Assembly (NCBI GenBank): GCA_039602395.1
Contig: JBCNJP010000024.1
Coordinates: 4,867,524 to 4,931,523 of the forward strand
Origin: Deinandra increscens subsp. villosa
Taxonomy: Eukaryota > Streptophyta > Magnoliopsida > Asterales > Asteraceae
Direction of reading: 5' to 3'
Length of the DNA stretch: 64,000 nt
Shown in pieces: positions 1 to 11,017 of the stretch (position 1 is its first letter; each line of letters begins with the position of its first letter). A program made the translations under genes and the position numbers. The notes beneath the pieces were generated by a model. That model ran no database searches. It was not told the origin of the DNA and saw nothing but the letters and a program-made list of their open reading frames with translations.

Positions 1-154
1 CACCCGGAATATTCGCTAAAGGACAAAACTGCTTCTTTTCGCTTGAACTGCCAGTTCCGCCTGAAGTGAGAATTCCGCTTCAACTTCAACTTCAGCCGGA
101 ACATAGTAAAATTGGCATTCAGCCGGAAATCTTCCAAGCACAATATTCCTTACA
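1..154 (-). repeat. SIRE Copia 3' LTR, partial (window edge)
   Basis: It matches 44793-44946, the corresponding end of the other LTR, with a handful of substitutions. It ends in TTACA on the plus strand (TGTAA start on the minus strand) and is followed directly by a purine tract read on the minus strand. It contains several copies of the element's own word (TTCCGCTTGAAC and variants). The rest lies left of the window. Confidence 0.85.
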
Positions 155-168
155 ATCTCCCCCTAAGA
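155..168 (-). promoter_or_regulatory. SIRE polypurine tract
   Basis: On the minus strand this reads CTTAGGGGGAGAT immediately before the LTR, the normal position of the primer for plus-strand DNA synthesis in LTR elements. The 160 bases between it and the end of the env-like ORF show nothing else I can name. Confidence 0.7.
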
Positions 169-327
169 TGATGCTGTCAAATTCCAATGTTTATCTTCAA
201 AAATTGACTTGTACCCAAAAACTTTCTTCTCCTTGACCTACTTGTTCAGGGATTTGATGCTGGCACTAAGATTTTGAGAGAGCTCCTTCGAATTTGTTTT
301 GGTCACCTTCACATATTTGAAAGATTC

Positions 328-780
328 TCAATCCTTTTCATTCCTTTCAGATTGAACTGAGATTGACTCATGAATGGTGAAGGTCCCATCAGCTCTATGA
401 ACATACAATAGCTTCTCATCTTCTGCCCAGATGATGAATTTGATTTCACTGACAGGTTCTTCTTCTTCATCGTCACTGTCACCATGGGATCTAGAAAGCA
501 ATCCACTTTCGTTCACCTTAGTTTCTATACTTAGTCTCAGCAAATGCTCAGCCCTTGTTGGACTCAGAATCTCTCTCAGCTTTACAAAAATATCAGTCAA
601 TTGAAGTACAGAGAGCATTCTGGAGGCTCTGTGAGCCTTTACCACTAAGGTAGTGCCATTTGCCAGGTTGAAAGTGAAGTCAAAGGTTGCTTCATCTGCT
701 GTCCAACCCACAATCTTGTTCTTTCTGGGTGGAGCTTTCCTTCTTTGCTTCTGATCATCCTTTTTCTTGGCATGCATCAT
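328..780 (-). pseudogene. Env-like ORF of SIRE, C-terminal part
   Basis: About 150 codons on the minus strand, from a Lys/Arg-rich start (MMHAKKKDDQKQRR) through a hydrophobic and charged middle to an acidic DSDDEEEEP stretch, ending at a natural-looking stop 160 bp before the polypurine tract. It is in the same frame as the upstream piece and is separated from it only by one TAG, so the two were one reading frame. Elements of this group carry an ORF here that is called env-like from its position. No signal peptide or clear membrane segment is visible in this part, and its function is unknown. Confidence 0.6.
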
Positions 781-798
781 CCTCCTCTTTCTCTTTTT

Positions 799-1725
799 CT
801 ATTCATCAGAAGCATTATTTGGTTCTTGCACAATAGGTGCTTTGCCTTTTGATGAAGGTGAGGAAGGACCAGGTTGAGCTTCAGTAGGTTTGGTGGTGGT
901 GGTAGAAGGTTCTTTGATGGTGAGAGGAGATAGGGAGGTTTGTGTTAGTGGTTCAATAGCTTCTGGTGTGGGACTTGAAGGTGAAGTAGGTGGGAAAATG
1001 TCAGAAAAATCCATGGTAGGTGGAGGCTTCTTCTTTAGGGGAACGATTTGTGTAAAGTTATCTATTTTGTATTTGGGGTTGGCAAGCTTGGTGGCTGCTT
1101 TCTTGGAGATGGAGGGTGGTTTGTAGGGTGTGATAGCAAGTGACTGTAGAATTGATGGAACAGTTGTAGGTATGGGGTTTGGGTTGTAAGTGAAGGAGGG
1201 TGGAGGTTGTACATCTGCAACATTAGTAAATTTAGGTTTAACATTTACATTTGTTGTTATACCTGAGATAAGCTCTGAAGGTGAAGGCATCACCAAGTTA
1301 GGATTAACAGCAGCTATATCTCCCTTAAGCTCATAAAAGATAGTATCAATTAAGCTGCAAAGTTCCCTAACTTGCATCTGAGCTACCTCTTCCTTTGTCT
1401 TCAAATTTCTAACCACAAGAGCCCTTTGTACCTTCTTCAGCAGAATGTAATTCGCATCATTCTTTGTCAGCCTGGTAGGCAATTGAGAGGCAATAAAAAT
1501 CAACCTCTGCCTATCAGTTTCAGTCACTGCATCCAAATTGTAATCCTTTAGTTTCCAGTTGAAGGATCTTATCTTAGCCTCTTCAAGCAAATTCTCAAAC
1601 ACTCCATTTTGCAGATACATATCATATTCCTCTTGAAGTTCTTTGGCTAGCCTCTCATCTTCTGCTATCCTTTTGCCATTTTCTACCATTTTCACTATAG
1701 CCTCAGCTTCAGGAGTTTGAACCAC
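799..1725 (-). pseudogene. Env-like ORF of SIRE, coiled-coil and proline-rich part
   Basis: About 308 codons on the minus strand. The N-terminal part is charged and helical (ENGKRIAEDERLAKELQEEY), followed by a Pro/Ser/Thr-rich tail with KKKPPPTMDFSDIFPP and LTQTSLSPLTIKEP. The frame stays open upstream of the first Met towards 1811, where it meets the next piece by a one-base frameshift. It ends in TAG, then continues in frame into the C-terminal piece, so this stop probably arose by a C-to-T change. It has no enzymatic motif that I recognise. Confidence 0.6.
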
Positions 1726-1811
1726 CTGTTGAATGCTTTTAGGAATACCAGTTTGAACATGTTTTTCCGCTTGAACTGGTTCTGTGCTTCTTAAGGCTAT
1801 AAAAGTTGCGG

Positions 1812-2486
1812 CTATGTCTTCTGCTCCTTCACTTTTTGTTCTTCCGGTTGAGTTTCTGGTTGACGTTCCGGTTGAACTTCCGTTTGAACATGAATTTGGC
1901 CTTTAGTCACCACCTGAGGTTTGGTTACTTCAGGTTCTTTGTCAGCTATTTCCAGCACCTCTGTGCCTTCTCCTTCACCAATCAAGTTTTCGTCTCCTCC
2001 TTCAGTCATTGAAGCAACTGCAACAGTTGCAGTGCTCTCTTCAACATCCATAGCTGCCTTGCTAGTGGAGGCAATGTTTCCTACCACTTGATCACTGGCT
2101 CTTTTAGCCGGAAAGATAACATCTTTGAGAAGTGTTGTGATCATGTTTATGTGCTCAGGGAGAGCACCAGCAATCAGCATGGTTGATTGTACAAGCTCAG
2201 TGAGGTTGGGTTCCTCAAAAGGATAAATAGCAATCAGTTGACTGCATTTCATATTCACCCAACTTTCTTCAACAGTGAAGGGTTTAACACCAATTCTTTC
2301 ACACGTTGTGGCTCTAACTTCAGCCGGTATCCTCTGAACTTCTTCAATTTCAGTTATAACAGGCCTTGAGGGCATCTTCTCCCCTAATTTGGCAGTATCA
2401 GCTTCATCAGCAATAACAACTTCATTAGCATCTCTGATAGGGTTTGAATGACCTGCTTCAGTGTTAGTAGGATCAGCTTTCACCAA
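1812..2486 (-). pseudogene. Env-like ORF of SIRE, middle part with VQPE-type repeats
   Basis: About 224 codons on the minus strand. The first part is mixed helical sequence (for example NLTELVQSTMLIAGALPEHI). The end is a run of short Gln/Pro/Glu repeats (TEVQPERQPETQPEEQ). These repeats are the translation of the element's DNA word CCGGTTGAAC, which also occurs in its LTR and in gag and pol. It ends in a stop caused by a frameshift relative to the next piece. Confidence 0.6.
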
Positions 2487-2516
2487 ATGCGCAACAGTTG
2501 CATTCAGAGTATCAAC

Positions 2517-2869
2517 CTATGCTTGGAGAGTAAGGTACAGTTTCGTCAATTCAGGTAGTGTATAACTGTCCTCAACTGGCTTTTTACCAGTATCCTTGGA
2601 CAAAACCAAGCTATCAATCCTAGATTGATCAGCAGTGGTACCCACAGCTTCTTGGCACCTGGGATTCTCTTCATCTGTTTCAGCAACCCTTGGATCTAAT
2701 GAAGGACTTTCAGGTGCTGATTCAGAGAAGATTGTCGCAGATTGGGTCTTATTGATGTTACTGCTGACACCAAAATCCAGTAGGGATCCTTGGGCAGCAG
2801 CAGCCCTTTCTGCATGAATCTCTTCAGATCTCCTGAGATTCACCTCCGGTGAGGAGTGGGGGTTCAATG
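2517..2869 (-). pseudogene. Env-like ORF of SIRE, part after the LTR insertion
   Basis: About 117 codons on the minus strand, Ser/Ala/Glu-rich (EEIHAERAAAAQGSLLDFG), open from the edge of the inserted LTR at 2870 to a stop near 2517. The region just after (2487-2516) reads on in the same element, so a point mutation or short indel separates it from the next piece. The apparent Met at 2888 belongs to the inserted LTR, not to this ORF. Confidence 0.55.
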
Positions 2870-2874
2870 CAACG

Positions 2875-3421
2875 TGCTCTAATACCATTTTTCAGGACCG
2901 ATTTTCACATCAAGAATCCTGATCTTGAGCAAGAACATAGGATCAGAATCGAAAAACTCAAAAAAATTAGATGAAGATGAAGATGAGAAGAATCAAAGGA
3001 TAATCATAAACATAAGAAAGATGATGAACAATCAAATGATTTCATTAATCGAATGATTACAATCAAGAAATCATGAAGAACACACAATCTCTCTCTAGAA
3101 AATCCATGACTCACTCTCTCTAGAATGGAAATCTCACACTTTACAAGAAAATCATCATCTCCACACTCAGAGACTCTTTCTTGTAATGGGCACCCTCACT
3201 ATATATATAGTGAGGGTGACTAACAACAGAAACATAACAACTGTACAAAATTACAAGAAAGGCAAATAACATAAATATTATTAAATCAAAGTTGATTTAA
3301 TTAATCCGAAGCTTGACTCGCTCGAACCGATCTTCCGTTAACTTTTACGTTGACCGTTGACCCGAGCAGTTGACTTTTCCAGAAAACGGTCTTCGGTCCA
3401 AACTGCAAGCCTCGAGCATCA
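2875..3421 (-). mobile_element. Solo LTR (probably Copia) inside the env-like ORF
   Basis: 547 bp with TG...CA ends, flanked by CAACG (2870-2874) and CAACT (3422-3426), a 5-bp target duplication with one mismatch. Read on the minus strand it looks like an LTR promoter, with TATATATA near 3200. Env-like coding lies on both sides. The 3' end on the minus strand reads TGGTATTAGAGCA, which resembles an iMet primer binding site that normally lies just outside an LTR. The boundary could therefore be a truncated element rather than a clean solo LTR. Confidence 0.65.
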
Positions 3422-3426
3422 CAACT

Positions 3427-4367
3427 CGTGTCTCTTAATCAATTCACATGGATTCTTCCGTTGAATGCTTCGGTAAATAGATTTGATGGCGTCAGTCACA
3501 TAGATTTTAAGTTCCAACAAGTATGTTCTCCTGTAATGAGGTTGGTGAGTTAATAACACCCTTATTTGAACCAAGAATGGGTGCATTGTCACTCCTAGGT
3601 GATATGGGATGTAGGGGTGAAAAGTGTTCAGATGGTGATTGTACATCTGCTTCTAATGACTCCCCCTCAAATGAAGGTTCATCCCCAAGAGAGAATCCCA
3701 ATTTAACCAGTTTCCATTTAGGCTTTTTGCCTTGAACGGGGTTAGAAGCTTCGGGTTGGTTGGTGGTGCTAGGTGGAGGAGACCTAGTGACCACATTTCT
3801 CTGTCTTTTGAATATGACAGGATGTGAGTTGGATGATGAGGTGGCAGTGGTAGTGTTTGTGGAAGCTTTCCTCTTTTTGGATTGATAAGTTTTGATAGTA
3901 GAAGAAGTTAGGACAGATGTGGGATCAGAAGCTATTGGGTCGATAGCTCTGTCATCTTGAGCATGGGGCTCAGTTGCTGCTACAGTTTCCGGTTGAACCT
4001 CAGGAGTAGTAGGTTCATCTTGAATTTTCCTTGGAATTGATAAAGGATGGTCAGTGTCCTTTCCAAGAAATGCAGTCTTGTTTAAAGCTAAGTTTGAAAA
4101 AGTTTTCTCATTGAGAAGTTTTGGTTGCAAAATTGTACCAAGCCAGACGATTTGGGGGTACTCTTCTTTGAGAATGTATGTCAAAAATCTAGGGTACTGG
4201 TAGATATATTCAGAATGGATGTTGGATTTTAGGGCTTGAAAAATCAGTTTGGAAAAATTGAAGTTTTCACCTTTTACCACAGCATAGAAGGAGGAAGCCT
4301 GTTCACTGGCAAGCTCGTCAAATCCACCCTTCTTAGGAGATAGGCACACCAAAATTGTATGGGCCAA
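3427..4367 (-). pseudogene. Env-like ORF of SIRE, N-proximal part
   Basis: An open stretch of 286 codons (4367 to 3507) followed by a frame change and further open reading to the LTR insertion at 3426. The first 100 residues are compact and contain aromatic and hydrophobic positions (YIYQYPRFLTYILKEEYPQI), followed by a long Ser/Thr/Pro/Lys-rich low-complexity region with a basic patch (KKRKAS, FKRQRN). Such basic patches could act as nuclear-localisation signals, but that is inference. A frameshift or stop near 4370-4457 separates it from the N-terminal piece. Confidence 0.6.
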
Positions 4368-4457
4368 GAACCTCCATTTGTAAGGTAATTACCCTTTCTT
4401 GATAGTTTTGCTTTGCAGGGAACCACCGTATCCAATATCCCTGAATAATCGAAGATA

Positions 4458-4714
4458 TTACTTGGAGTCGACTACTTCATATCCACTGTCATCCCTTAAT
4501 TTCAACAGTTTTCGCACTTTTTCTTCATCAATTTCTACTTCTGTGCCCTGAACCTTCGACAAAATCTTTTCACTACCATCTTCGCCTTCGATAACCCTAG
4601 CATGAGACCAGAACTCTTCCATAACTTCTTCAAATATTTCTGCTTCAACAGTGAGTGCGTGATAAAGTTGAGATCTTTTGATGAAGTCTATCATGCCGTT
4701 GTAGATATCAGTTT
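4458..4714 (-). pseudogene. Env-like ORF of SIRE, piece directly after the Gypsy insertion point
   Basis: An open frame of 85 codons on the minus strand from 4714, acidic and helical (EAEIFEEVMEEFWSHARV). Its first bases are the target duplication AAACT (minus strand), and the frame is exactly the one that codons 33-34 of the env start at 19973-20074 would continue into. The two pieces are now 15 kb apart and on opposite strands. Confidence 0.7.
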
Positions 4715-7259
4715 TGTGACATCCGAGAATTTCAAGGTTAACTTCCGTTAGACAAACCCCGTTAGTTACGTTATAAGTGTTAACTTAGTAACTAGTACTT
4801 AACTAGACCGAATACGTCCACGTCCTTTGGTTGATCACCGAACCCGTCCATACATATTATGTGTTCAATTGTTTATTGTCATTATGTGCAATGTGATTTG
4901 AATGCATGATTTAATATTATGAATAGCATGACGAATTGTAAATTCTTGATTATGTGGTAAATTGTATGACTTTGGTTTCCAGCGAAACTACCGAGCGAAA
5001 TTATAGTGTCGCCCGGTAGTTAGCTAAGCTGCCTGATTTACGTGTGATCAGAGACAGTTTCGCTGACCAGCGAAACTGCCAGCGAAACTATCCCCTGATA
5101 TAAAAGATCTTAATAAACCCTAGTTCTCATAATTGCCTCTTTTTCACACAAAACACACACCACTTCTCCATCTGCTCTCTCTCGAGATTTCTGGTCATTT
5201 AAGGAGATCATCAAGAGAATCATCATCTCACCTCACTCATTCGATCCTCGATCAAACCGTGAGTCACAAAAACCCTTTACATGCACCTTTTATGTGTTTT
5301 CTTTAAAAAGCATGATCAAGCCTGCATATAATCGTTAGATCTTCTGTATTTATGTTTAGGAAGGTTAGATCTGTTATAAAGTCACAAACTTTACGATTGA
5401 AATCCATCCATGTTGAAGATTCATGCAATTTAGGTCAAAATATGTTGAAAATGGGTTTTAGAGTGTTTTTGAAGATTTGATGATGTAAAACCATGTTTAT
5501 GATGATTAAAATGCTCCTGTGATGCTCCTAAATGCCTATATATGCTTATAAATGAATTACATGATGTATAGAGGTTGTTAGAAAGATTTTTGTTAGTTTT
5601 TCGTGTTTTTCTTGCGACTAGCGAAACTGTATGTTCATAGGGCGAAACTATCCAGCGAAACTGTATAGTTCCTCCGAGCGACACTGCCTAGCGAAACTAT
5701 AGTTTCGCCGGGTAAACCAAACCAGACCAGCTCGAGCGAAGTTACCGAGCGAAATTCCCTGAACGAAAGTTCAAACCAGTTTCGGGCGAAACTAGGCTAG
5801 CGAAACTGTGCCAACAGTTTCGAGCGAAACTAGCCTAGGGAAACTGTGTCACCGGGTACAGCCTAGCGAAAGTGTTGCCCGTGCACCTAGCGAAACTGCT
5901 AGCGAAACTACGACCAGAACCTAACTTGTGCAATTTGCTTGAATATTATGCCATGACTTACATGATTATGCTATGATGATACATGTTTGATTTCTGTAAT
6001 ATGTGAACCCTTGTTTATGATCAACCATCGGTGTCGTGTGTCGTTATGTCGAGTCGTAGTTCAAACGTGCTATGTTATGGGCCATAGTGACATTAAGTTA
6101 AAGTTTAGACACAACCTAACATCTAAGACCTTAATGTGATTACTAGGTCTTCGTTAGCAAACATAAATTGGATTAACAAGTGTAGCCGAGCAACCTAAGG
6201 TGAGTTTCACAAACCCTTTTAACTGTGAGCCGTTTGGGTCACAACGAATACACGTAACGGAAAACAACGCCGACATCTTGAGGTATTACCAGAGGGGATA
6301 CCTGCTATGGAAGTTGGAGTGCTTTATGGGGAGTACTTGCAACTGTCCATCCTTGGGATTTCTATTGAAATCCGGAAACGAATATTGTGACACTTAAACT
6401 TTTTTTTTAGGATTTCAGATGAAATCCAGTATAAACATTTTAATATGACTAGTGTAGGTTAAAGTCTAAACCAAATGATATCACATGATTTCTAAGGATG
6501 CTTTAAAACTTAAAGTCCTCAACTTAGTACTGATGATCTGGAAAGCGAGGGGATGTTGGGTAGATCTACTGAGGGTTTGACAAACCCTGCTCCGCGGTAC
6601 ACAAATGTGTAGCCAACCGGCCGGGGGCCGAACGGAGTTCAATATCAGCCTGTTTTAGTTGTGGGTCCTGGGAGGGACACAACTGGAGGCATCAACCATC
6701 GGCTATTGCCGAACTCTGTTACGTCAGCTTTCAGCCCTAGTACGACTTCCTTAGTGCATGGAAACCGGATTAGCTACCCGCGATATCGGTTGACTACTTT
6801 AATTTTTACATAACTAGTGCATATTCAGTAAACAAACTCTTGGCAATGTTTTGCAAAACCATACTACTTATATATGTTGGTACATACGATTATTGAGACT
6901 GGGCCAATGCATGTCATGCCCACCGTGAACTCACCAACCGTTAGGTTGACACTTGTGTGGTTTTCACTTTTGCAGATCGTTGAAGAGTATCCGTTGAAGG
7001 TTGGCATGGCACGCGAAGACTTTTACTTTCATTAAACTAGATTGGGAATTTGAAATTGAAACAATGATTTGTAAAGCACGTGGCTAGTGCTAAGATACTG
7101 ATGTTTTTTAAATTCCGCTGCGTATGTTAAACTGTTTTATTTATGAACATTGGACTTTACTCTGATTCGTTTAGTATTTGTAACTAATGGTTGTGGTCCT
7201 GGTCTAGTCGCGCCCCTTAACGGTATAAACTCCGTTAGTGGTTAATTGGGGGTGTGACA
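4715..7259 (+). repeat. Gypsy-1 5' LTR
   Basis: 2545 bp from TGTGACATCCG to GGGGGTGTGACA, repeated at 12684. It contains two clusters of the word AGCGAAACTG and its reverse (4975-5095 and 5610-5915), a TATA box near 5099 and an AAACCCTAG motif at 5115. No conserved protein-coding gene is seen; short open frames in it have no support. Confidence 0.92.
5099..5105 (+). promoter_or_regulatory. LTR TATA box of Gypsy-1
   Basis: TATAAAA followed 10 bases later by AAACCCTAG and a pyrimidine-rich stretch, the layout of a plant core promoter. The word array AGCGAAACTG lies directly upstream. The equivalent in Gypsy-2 is ATATATAA on the minus strand near 40492-40500. Confidence 0.6.
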
Positions 7260-7262
7260 GAT

Positions 7263-7275
7263 TGGTATCAGAGCC
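7263..7275 (+). promoter_or_regulatory. Gypsy-1 primer binding site (tRNA-iMet type)
   Basis: TGGTATCAGAGCC lies three bases after the 5' LTR. This is the usual plant LTR-element PBS complementary to the 3' end of initiator tRNA-Met. Confidence 0.9.
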
Positions 7276-7804
7276 ATAGGTTGCAGAGAACTGGAATCAT
7301 TTTTGAAAACGATTTGGAAACTGCAACTTGAAACCTTAGTTACAAACGAACAAAATAAATTCTCAAAACAAGATTTTTACGTGCCAACCTGGGATACTCG
7401 CTCTGCTGTGTAAGTAAATACTTCATATGTATATATATACGTATAGATATATATATATAGACCGTGTCTAGGAAGTCTAACGGAAAACCTTAGGGAATTT
7501 TCACACACGAGTACGAAACGCGAACGTTAATACACACTACTTCGGGGGAAAGCGACAACGAAACGATGCTACGCGCTACGTCCTGATTTCTGCTACGACG
7601 ACTACGCCGACGGTGACTTTTATGGGAAAGCCGACTTTCGACGATAGTACTTACGAATTCCGACGTTCTTCGACGACGCCTTGATTATGCACAAAATTTT
7701 TCCGGACTAATAGAGGGATAACGGGAAATGGCTAACATACGTATTATGGGATATGTATGAATTATAACTGTGACTGAACACTGGCTACCTTAACTGTCTA
7801 GAAA
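7276..7804 (+). other. Gypsy-1 untranslated leader
   Basis: About 530 bp between PBS and the first ORF. It has a TA-rich run at about 7425-7460 and a GC-richer stretch with many ACG/CGA words. No ORF of note. The same leader, diverged, lies at 37732-38263 in Gypsy-2. Confidence 0.6.
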
Positions 7805-7942
7805 ATGTCTGGAAGAGCGGGAAGAAACAACATCAACTTGACGCCTGCACAATTGCAAGCAATGATCAACGAGCATGTGCAAGCCGCCGTGGCAGCCGTG
7901 CAAGCTACAATTGCCGCCCATGGTAATTATTACGCCGGTTAA
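7805..7942 (+). CDS. 45-codon ORF matching the Gag N-terminus (Gypsy-1)
   Basis: ATG to TAA, beginning MSGRAGRNNINLTPAQLQAM and ending HGNYYAG. Tekay-type Gags often begin with a Gly/Arg/Asn-rich stretch like this, but here it stops before the main Gag, which is in another frame. The same ORF with the same stop is present in Gypsy-2 (37594-37731, minus). It may be the remnant of an N-terminal extension lost by an old frameshift, or a short upstream ORF that matters for translation. Confidence 0.5.
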   Translation: MSGRAGRNNINLTPAQLQAMINEHVQAAVAAVQATIAAHGNYYAG

Positions 7943-7978
7943 GGCACAAGGCGATATATATTTTGACCTGTTTAAAAT

Positions 7979-9472
7979 TTGAAACCCGAACTATTAATTG
8001 CATCAGGAAACGTCCATCACTGTACCTTCAAAACTTTCATGGACTGCAAGCCAATGACATTCTCCGGCGAAGAAGGAGCGGTAGGTCTCCTCAGATGGAT
8101 TGAGAAGTCAGAAAAAGTCTTCTCCATGTGTAACTGCCCGGCTGAAAACAAAGTGAAGTTTGCTACTGGTACATTCGAAGGTGCAGCTCTGTCTTGGTGG
8201 AACGCTGAGATTCAAATGATTGGGAATGATGCGGCTAACAACATGGAATGGGGAGCGTTCAAAGAACTGATTATGGAGGAATACTGTCCACGCGATCAAG
8301 TCAAGAAGCTCGAAGGAGAATTTCTGAACTCCAAAATGATTGGGTCTGAAGTCGAAGCGTACACTGCACGATACCACGAGTACACAGCACTGTGTCCGTC
8401 TATGGTCGACGCTGAGTTCAAGCGCATTGAGCGTTATCTGGAGGGTCTCGTACCCCAAATCAAGAGTCTGGTAACTGCTAGCAACCCAGTAACCGTACAG
8501 CAAGCCATCCGTCTGGCTCACAAGTTAACTGATCAAGAGGTTGAAAGGGGTACACTACCTGCCAGAAGCTCTGAAAAGACCGCATTAAGTGGCAAAAGAA
8601 AGGCTGAAGAAGAAGCTCCAGCAATGTCTGTGAACCAATCCGGGAGATCCTGGAACTCCCAGTATCAAAACAAGCGACCCGACAACACAAGGTCCACTTT
8701 CAATTATGGCAGCAACAGTGGGAGCAACAACCGTCAAGGCGGTAATGGGAACTACAAAGGCAAGGCTCCGTTTTGCAACAAGTGTGAGAAGCACCACAGG
8801 GGTATGTGTAGCAAGGGATTAGAGTGTGGGAGATGTGGAAAGTTGGGTCATGAAGCCAACAACTGCTGGACCAATTTGCAGAGGCTGAACAACACTGGTC
8901 AGAATCAAGGGGGAAACAACAGGGGAAATGTGAACAACCGTAACGGGCAAGGAAACAACCAGAACAACAACAACAATGGTGGAGCCCGTGGCTGTTTTGA
9001 ATGTGGTGCGCAGGGCCACATGAAGAAAGATTGTCCGCGATTGCGCAGACAGGGAAATGGAAACAATGGGAACCAGGGAAACAATGATGGGAACGGAAAT
9101 GGTGGAAACGGTAATGGCGGGAATGGTAGAGGTCGTGCTTTTGTGATGGGTCAAGGTGAAGCTCGCAACGATGCCAACGTGATCAACGGTAAATTTATAT
9201 TGAATGGTTTCTTCGCTACTGTTTTATTTGATTCTGGTGCTGAAAGAAGTTTTATTTCCACTAAGTTTGCTAGATTAATTAATGCTAAACCGATTGCCTT
9301 AGATGCTACGTATGTGGTAGAACTAGCGAACGGTAAACTTCATGATACGACACAGATAGTTAAGGAATGTAAGATAGAACTAGCGGGCCATACGTTAGGA
9401 ATTGATCTTATGCCCTTCCCGATTGGCAGTTTTGACGTGATAGTAGGAATGGATTGGTTATCCGAGAATTGA
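7979..9472 (+). pseudogene. Gypsy-1 Gag and protease
   Basis: About 497 codons, open from around 7979; no ATG is seen at the start. The retrotransposon Gag core lies at about 8060-8560 (GAALSWWNAEIQMIG, EEYCPRDQVKKLEGEFL). Zinc knuckles follow at about 8776-8868 (CGRCGKLGHEANNC) and 8992-9033 (CFECGAQGHMKKDC), separated by Asn/Gly-rich linkers. The aspartic protease active site LFDSGAERSFIS is at about 9226. The frame is cut by TGA at 9470-9472, where Gypsy-2 has an Arg codon. Confidence 0.85.
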
Positions 9473-11017
9473 GCCGAAATTCTGTGTCAAGAAAAAGTGG
9501 TCCGTATTCCACTCGAAGGCGGTAAGGTGTTAACAATCCAAGGTGAAAAGGGTGGAACAATGACCGGAATTATCTCATATCTCAAAGCTCAAAAGTGCCT
9601 TCGTAAAGGTCACTTCGCGATTCTTGCAAACGTCACTGACTCGACACTTCCCGAGCGCAGAATCAACGACTACCCGATAGTCCGCGACTTCCAAGATGTA
9701 TTTCCTGAAGATCTGCCTGGTTTGCCTCCGTTCCGACAAGTTGAGTTTGGAATCGATCTAACTCCTGGAGCCGCTCCGATTGCGCCCGCTCCGTATCGTT
9801 TGGCTGTGAGTGAACTCAATGAACTATCTGCACAACTTCAAGAGCTACTCGACAAGGGATTTATCCGTCCAAGTTCGTCTCCGTGGGGAGCTCCGGTATT
9901 ATTTGTAAAGAAGAAAGATGGAACGTTCCGGATGTGCATCGACTACCGAGAACTTAACAAAGTTACGATCAAGAATCGGTACCCATTACCTAGAATCGAC
10001 GATCTCTTCGACCAGCTTCAAGGTTCAAGTTACTTCTCAAAGATTGATCTACGGTCAGGATACCATCAACTTCGTGTTCGAGACGAGGATATTTCTAAGA
10101 CTGCATTCAGAACTCGGTATGGTCATTACGAGTTCCTGGTCATGCCGTTTGGGCTAACCAATGCGCCTGCCGTATTCATGGATTTGATGAATCGAGTGTG
10201 TAAACCGTACCTCGATAAGTTTGTAATAGTTTTCATCGACGACATTTTGATCTACTCCAAAACGAAGGAAGAACACGAGAATCATCTGCGTCTTATCTTG
10301 GAATTACTTCGTAAGGAACAACTCTACGCCAAGTTTTCGAAGTGCGATTTTTGGATACGCGAAGTCCAGTTTCTTGGACACATCGTTAATGAGGAAGGAA
10401 TCCATGTCGACCCGTCTAAAGTGGAAGCTATCAAGAATTGGTCTACACCTAGAGCGCCGACCGAAATCCGACAATTTTTGGGACTTGCCGGATATTACCG
10501 AAGGTTTATCAAGGGTTTCTCTCAATTGGCTCAACCCTTAACGGCTTTAACGCACAAAGGAGTGCAGTATAGGTGGGGTGAAAAAGAGGAACGCGCCTTT
10601 CAAACTCTCAAAGACATGTTATGTTCTGCTCCAATTCTCGCGTTACCCGATGGGATTGACGACTTTGTGGTCTACTGTGATGCATCTATCCAAGGACTCG
10701 GTTGCGTGTTGATGCAACGGGACAAAGTGATTGCCTATGGGTCCAGGCAACTGAAGGATACTGAGAAAAATTATACAACGCATGATTTAGAGATGGGAGC
10801 TGTTGTGCATGCACTCAAGATTTGGAGACATTACCTTTATGGAACAAAGCGCACAATATTTACTGACCACAAAAGCTTACAGCACATCTTTGATCAAAAG
10901 GATCTCAACATGCGACAACGAAGGTGGGTCGAGTTACTGAACGATTATGATTTGGCAATCAAGTATCACCCGGGAAAAGCCAATGTTGTGGCTGACGCCT
11001 TAAGCAGAAAAGAGTAA
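9473..11017 (+). pseudogene. Gypsy-1 reverse transcriptase and RNase H
   Basis: Open frame after the TGA. The RT has the Gypsy motifs FRMCIDYRELNKVTIKNRYP at about 9928 and the catalytic FIDDILIYSK at about 10235, then RNase H from about 10660 (VVYCDASIQGLG, FTDHKSLQHIF, VVADALSRKE). Domain content and order match Ty3/Gypsy, with RNase H before integrase. TAA at 11015-11017 ends it where Gypsy-2 has Tyr. Catalytic residues are intact in this block. Confidence 0.88.

Noticed and set aside
6200..6397. A 65-codon open frame in both Gypsy-1 LTRs (also 14190-14387)
   Set aside because: Same reason: LTR copies of a chance frame without a start context or domain.
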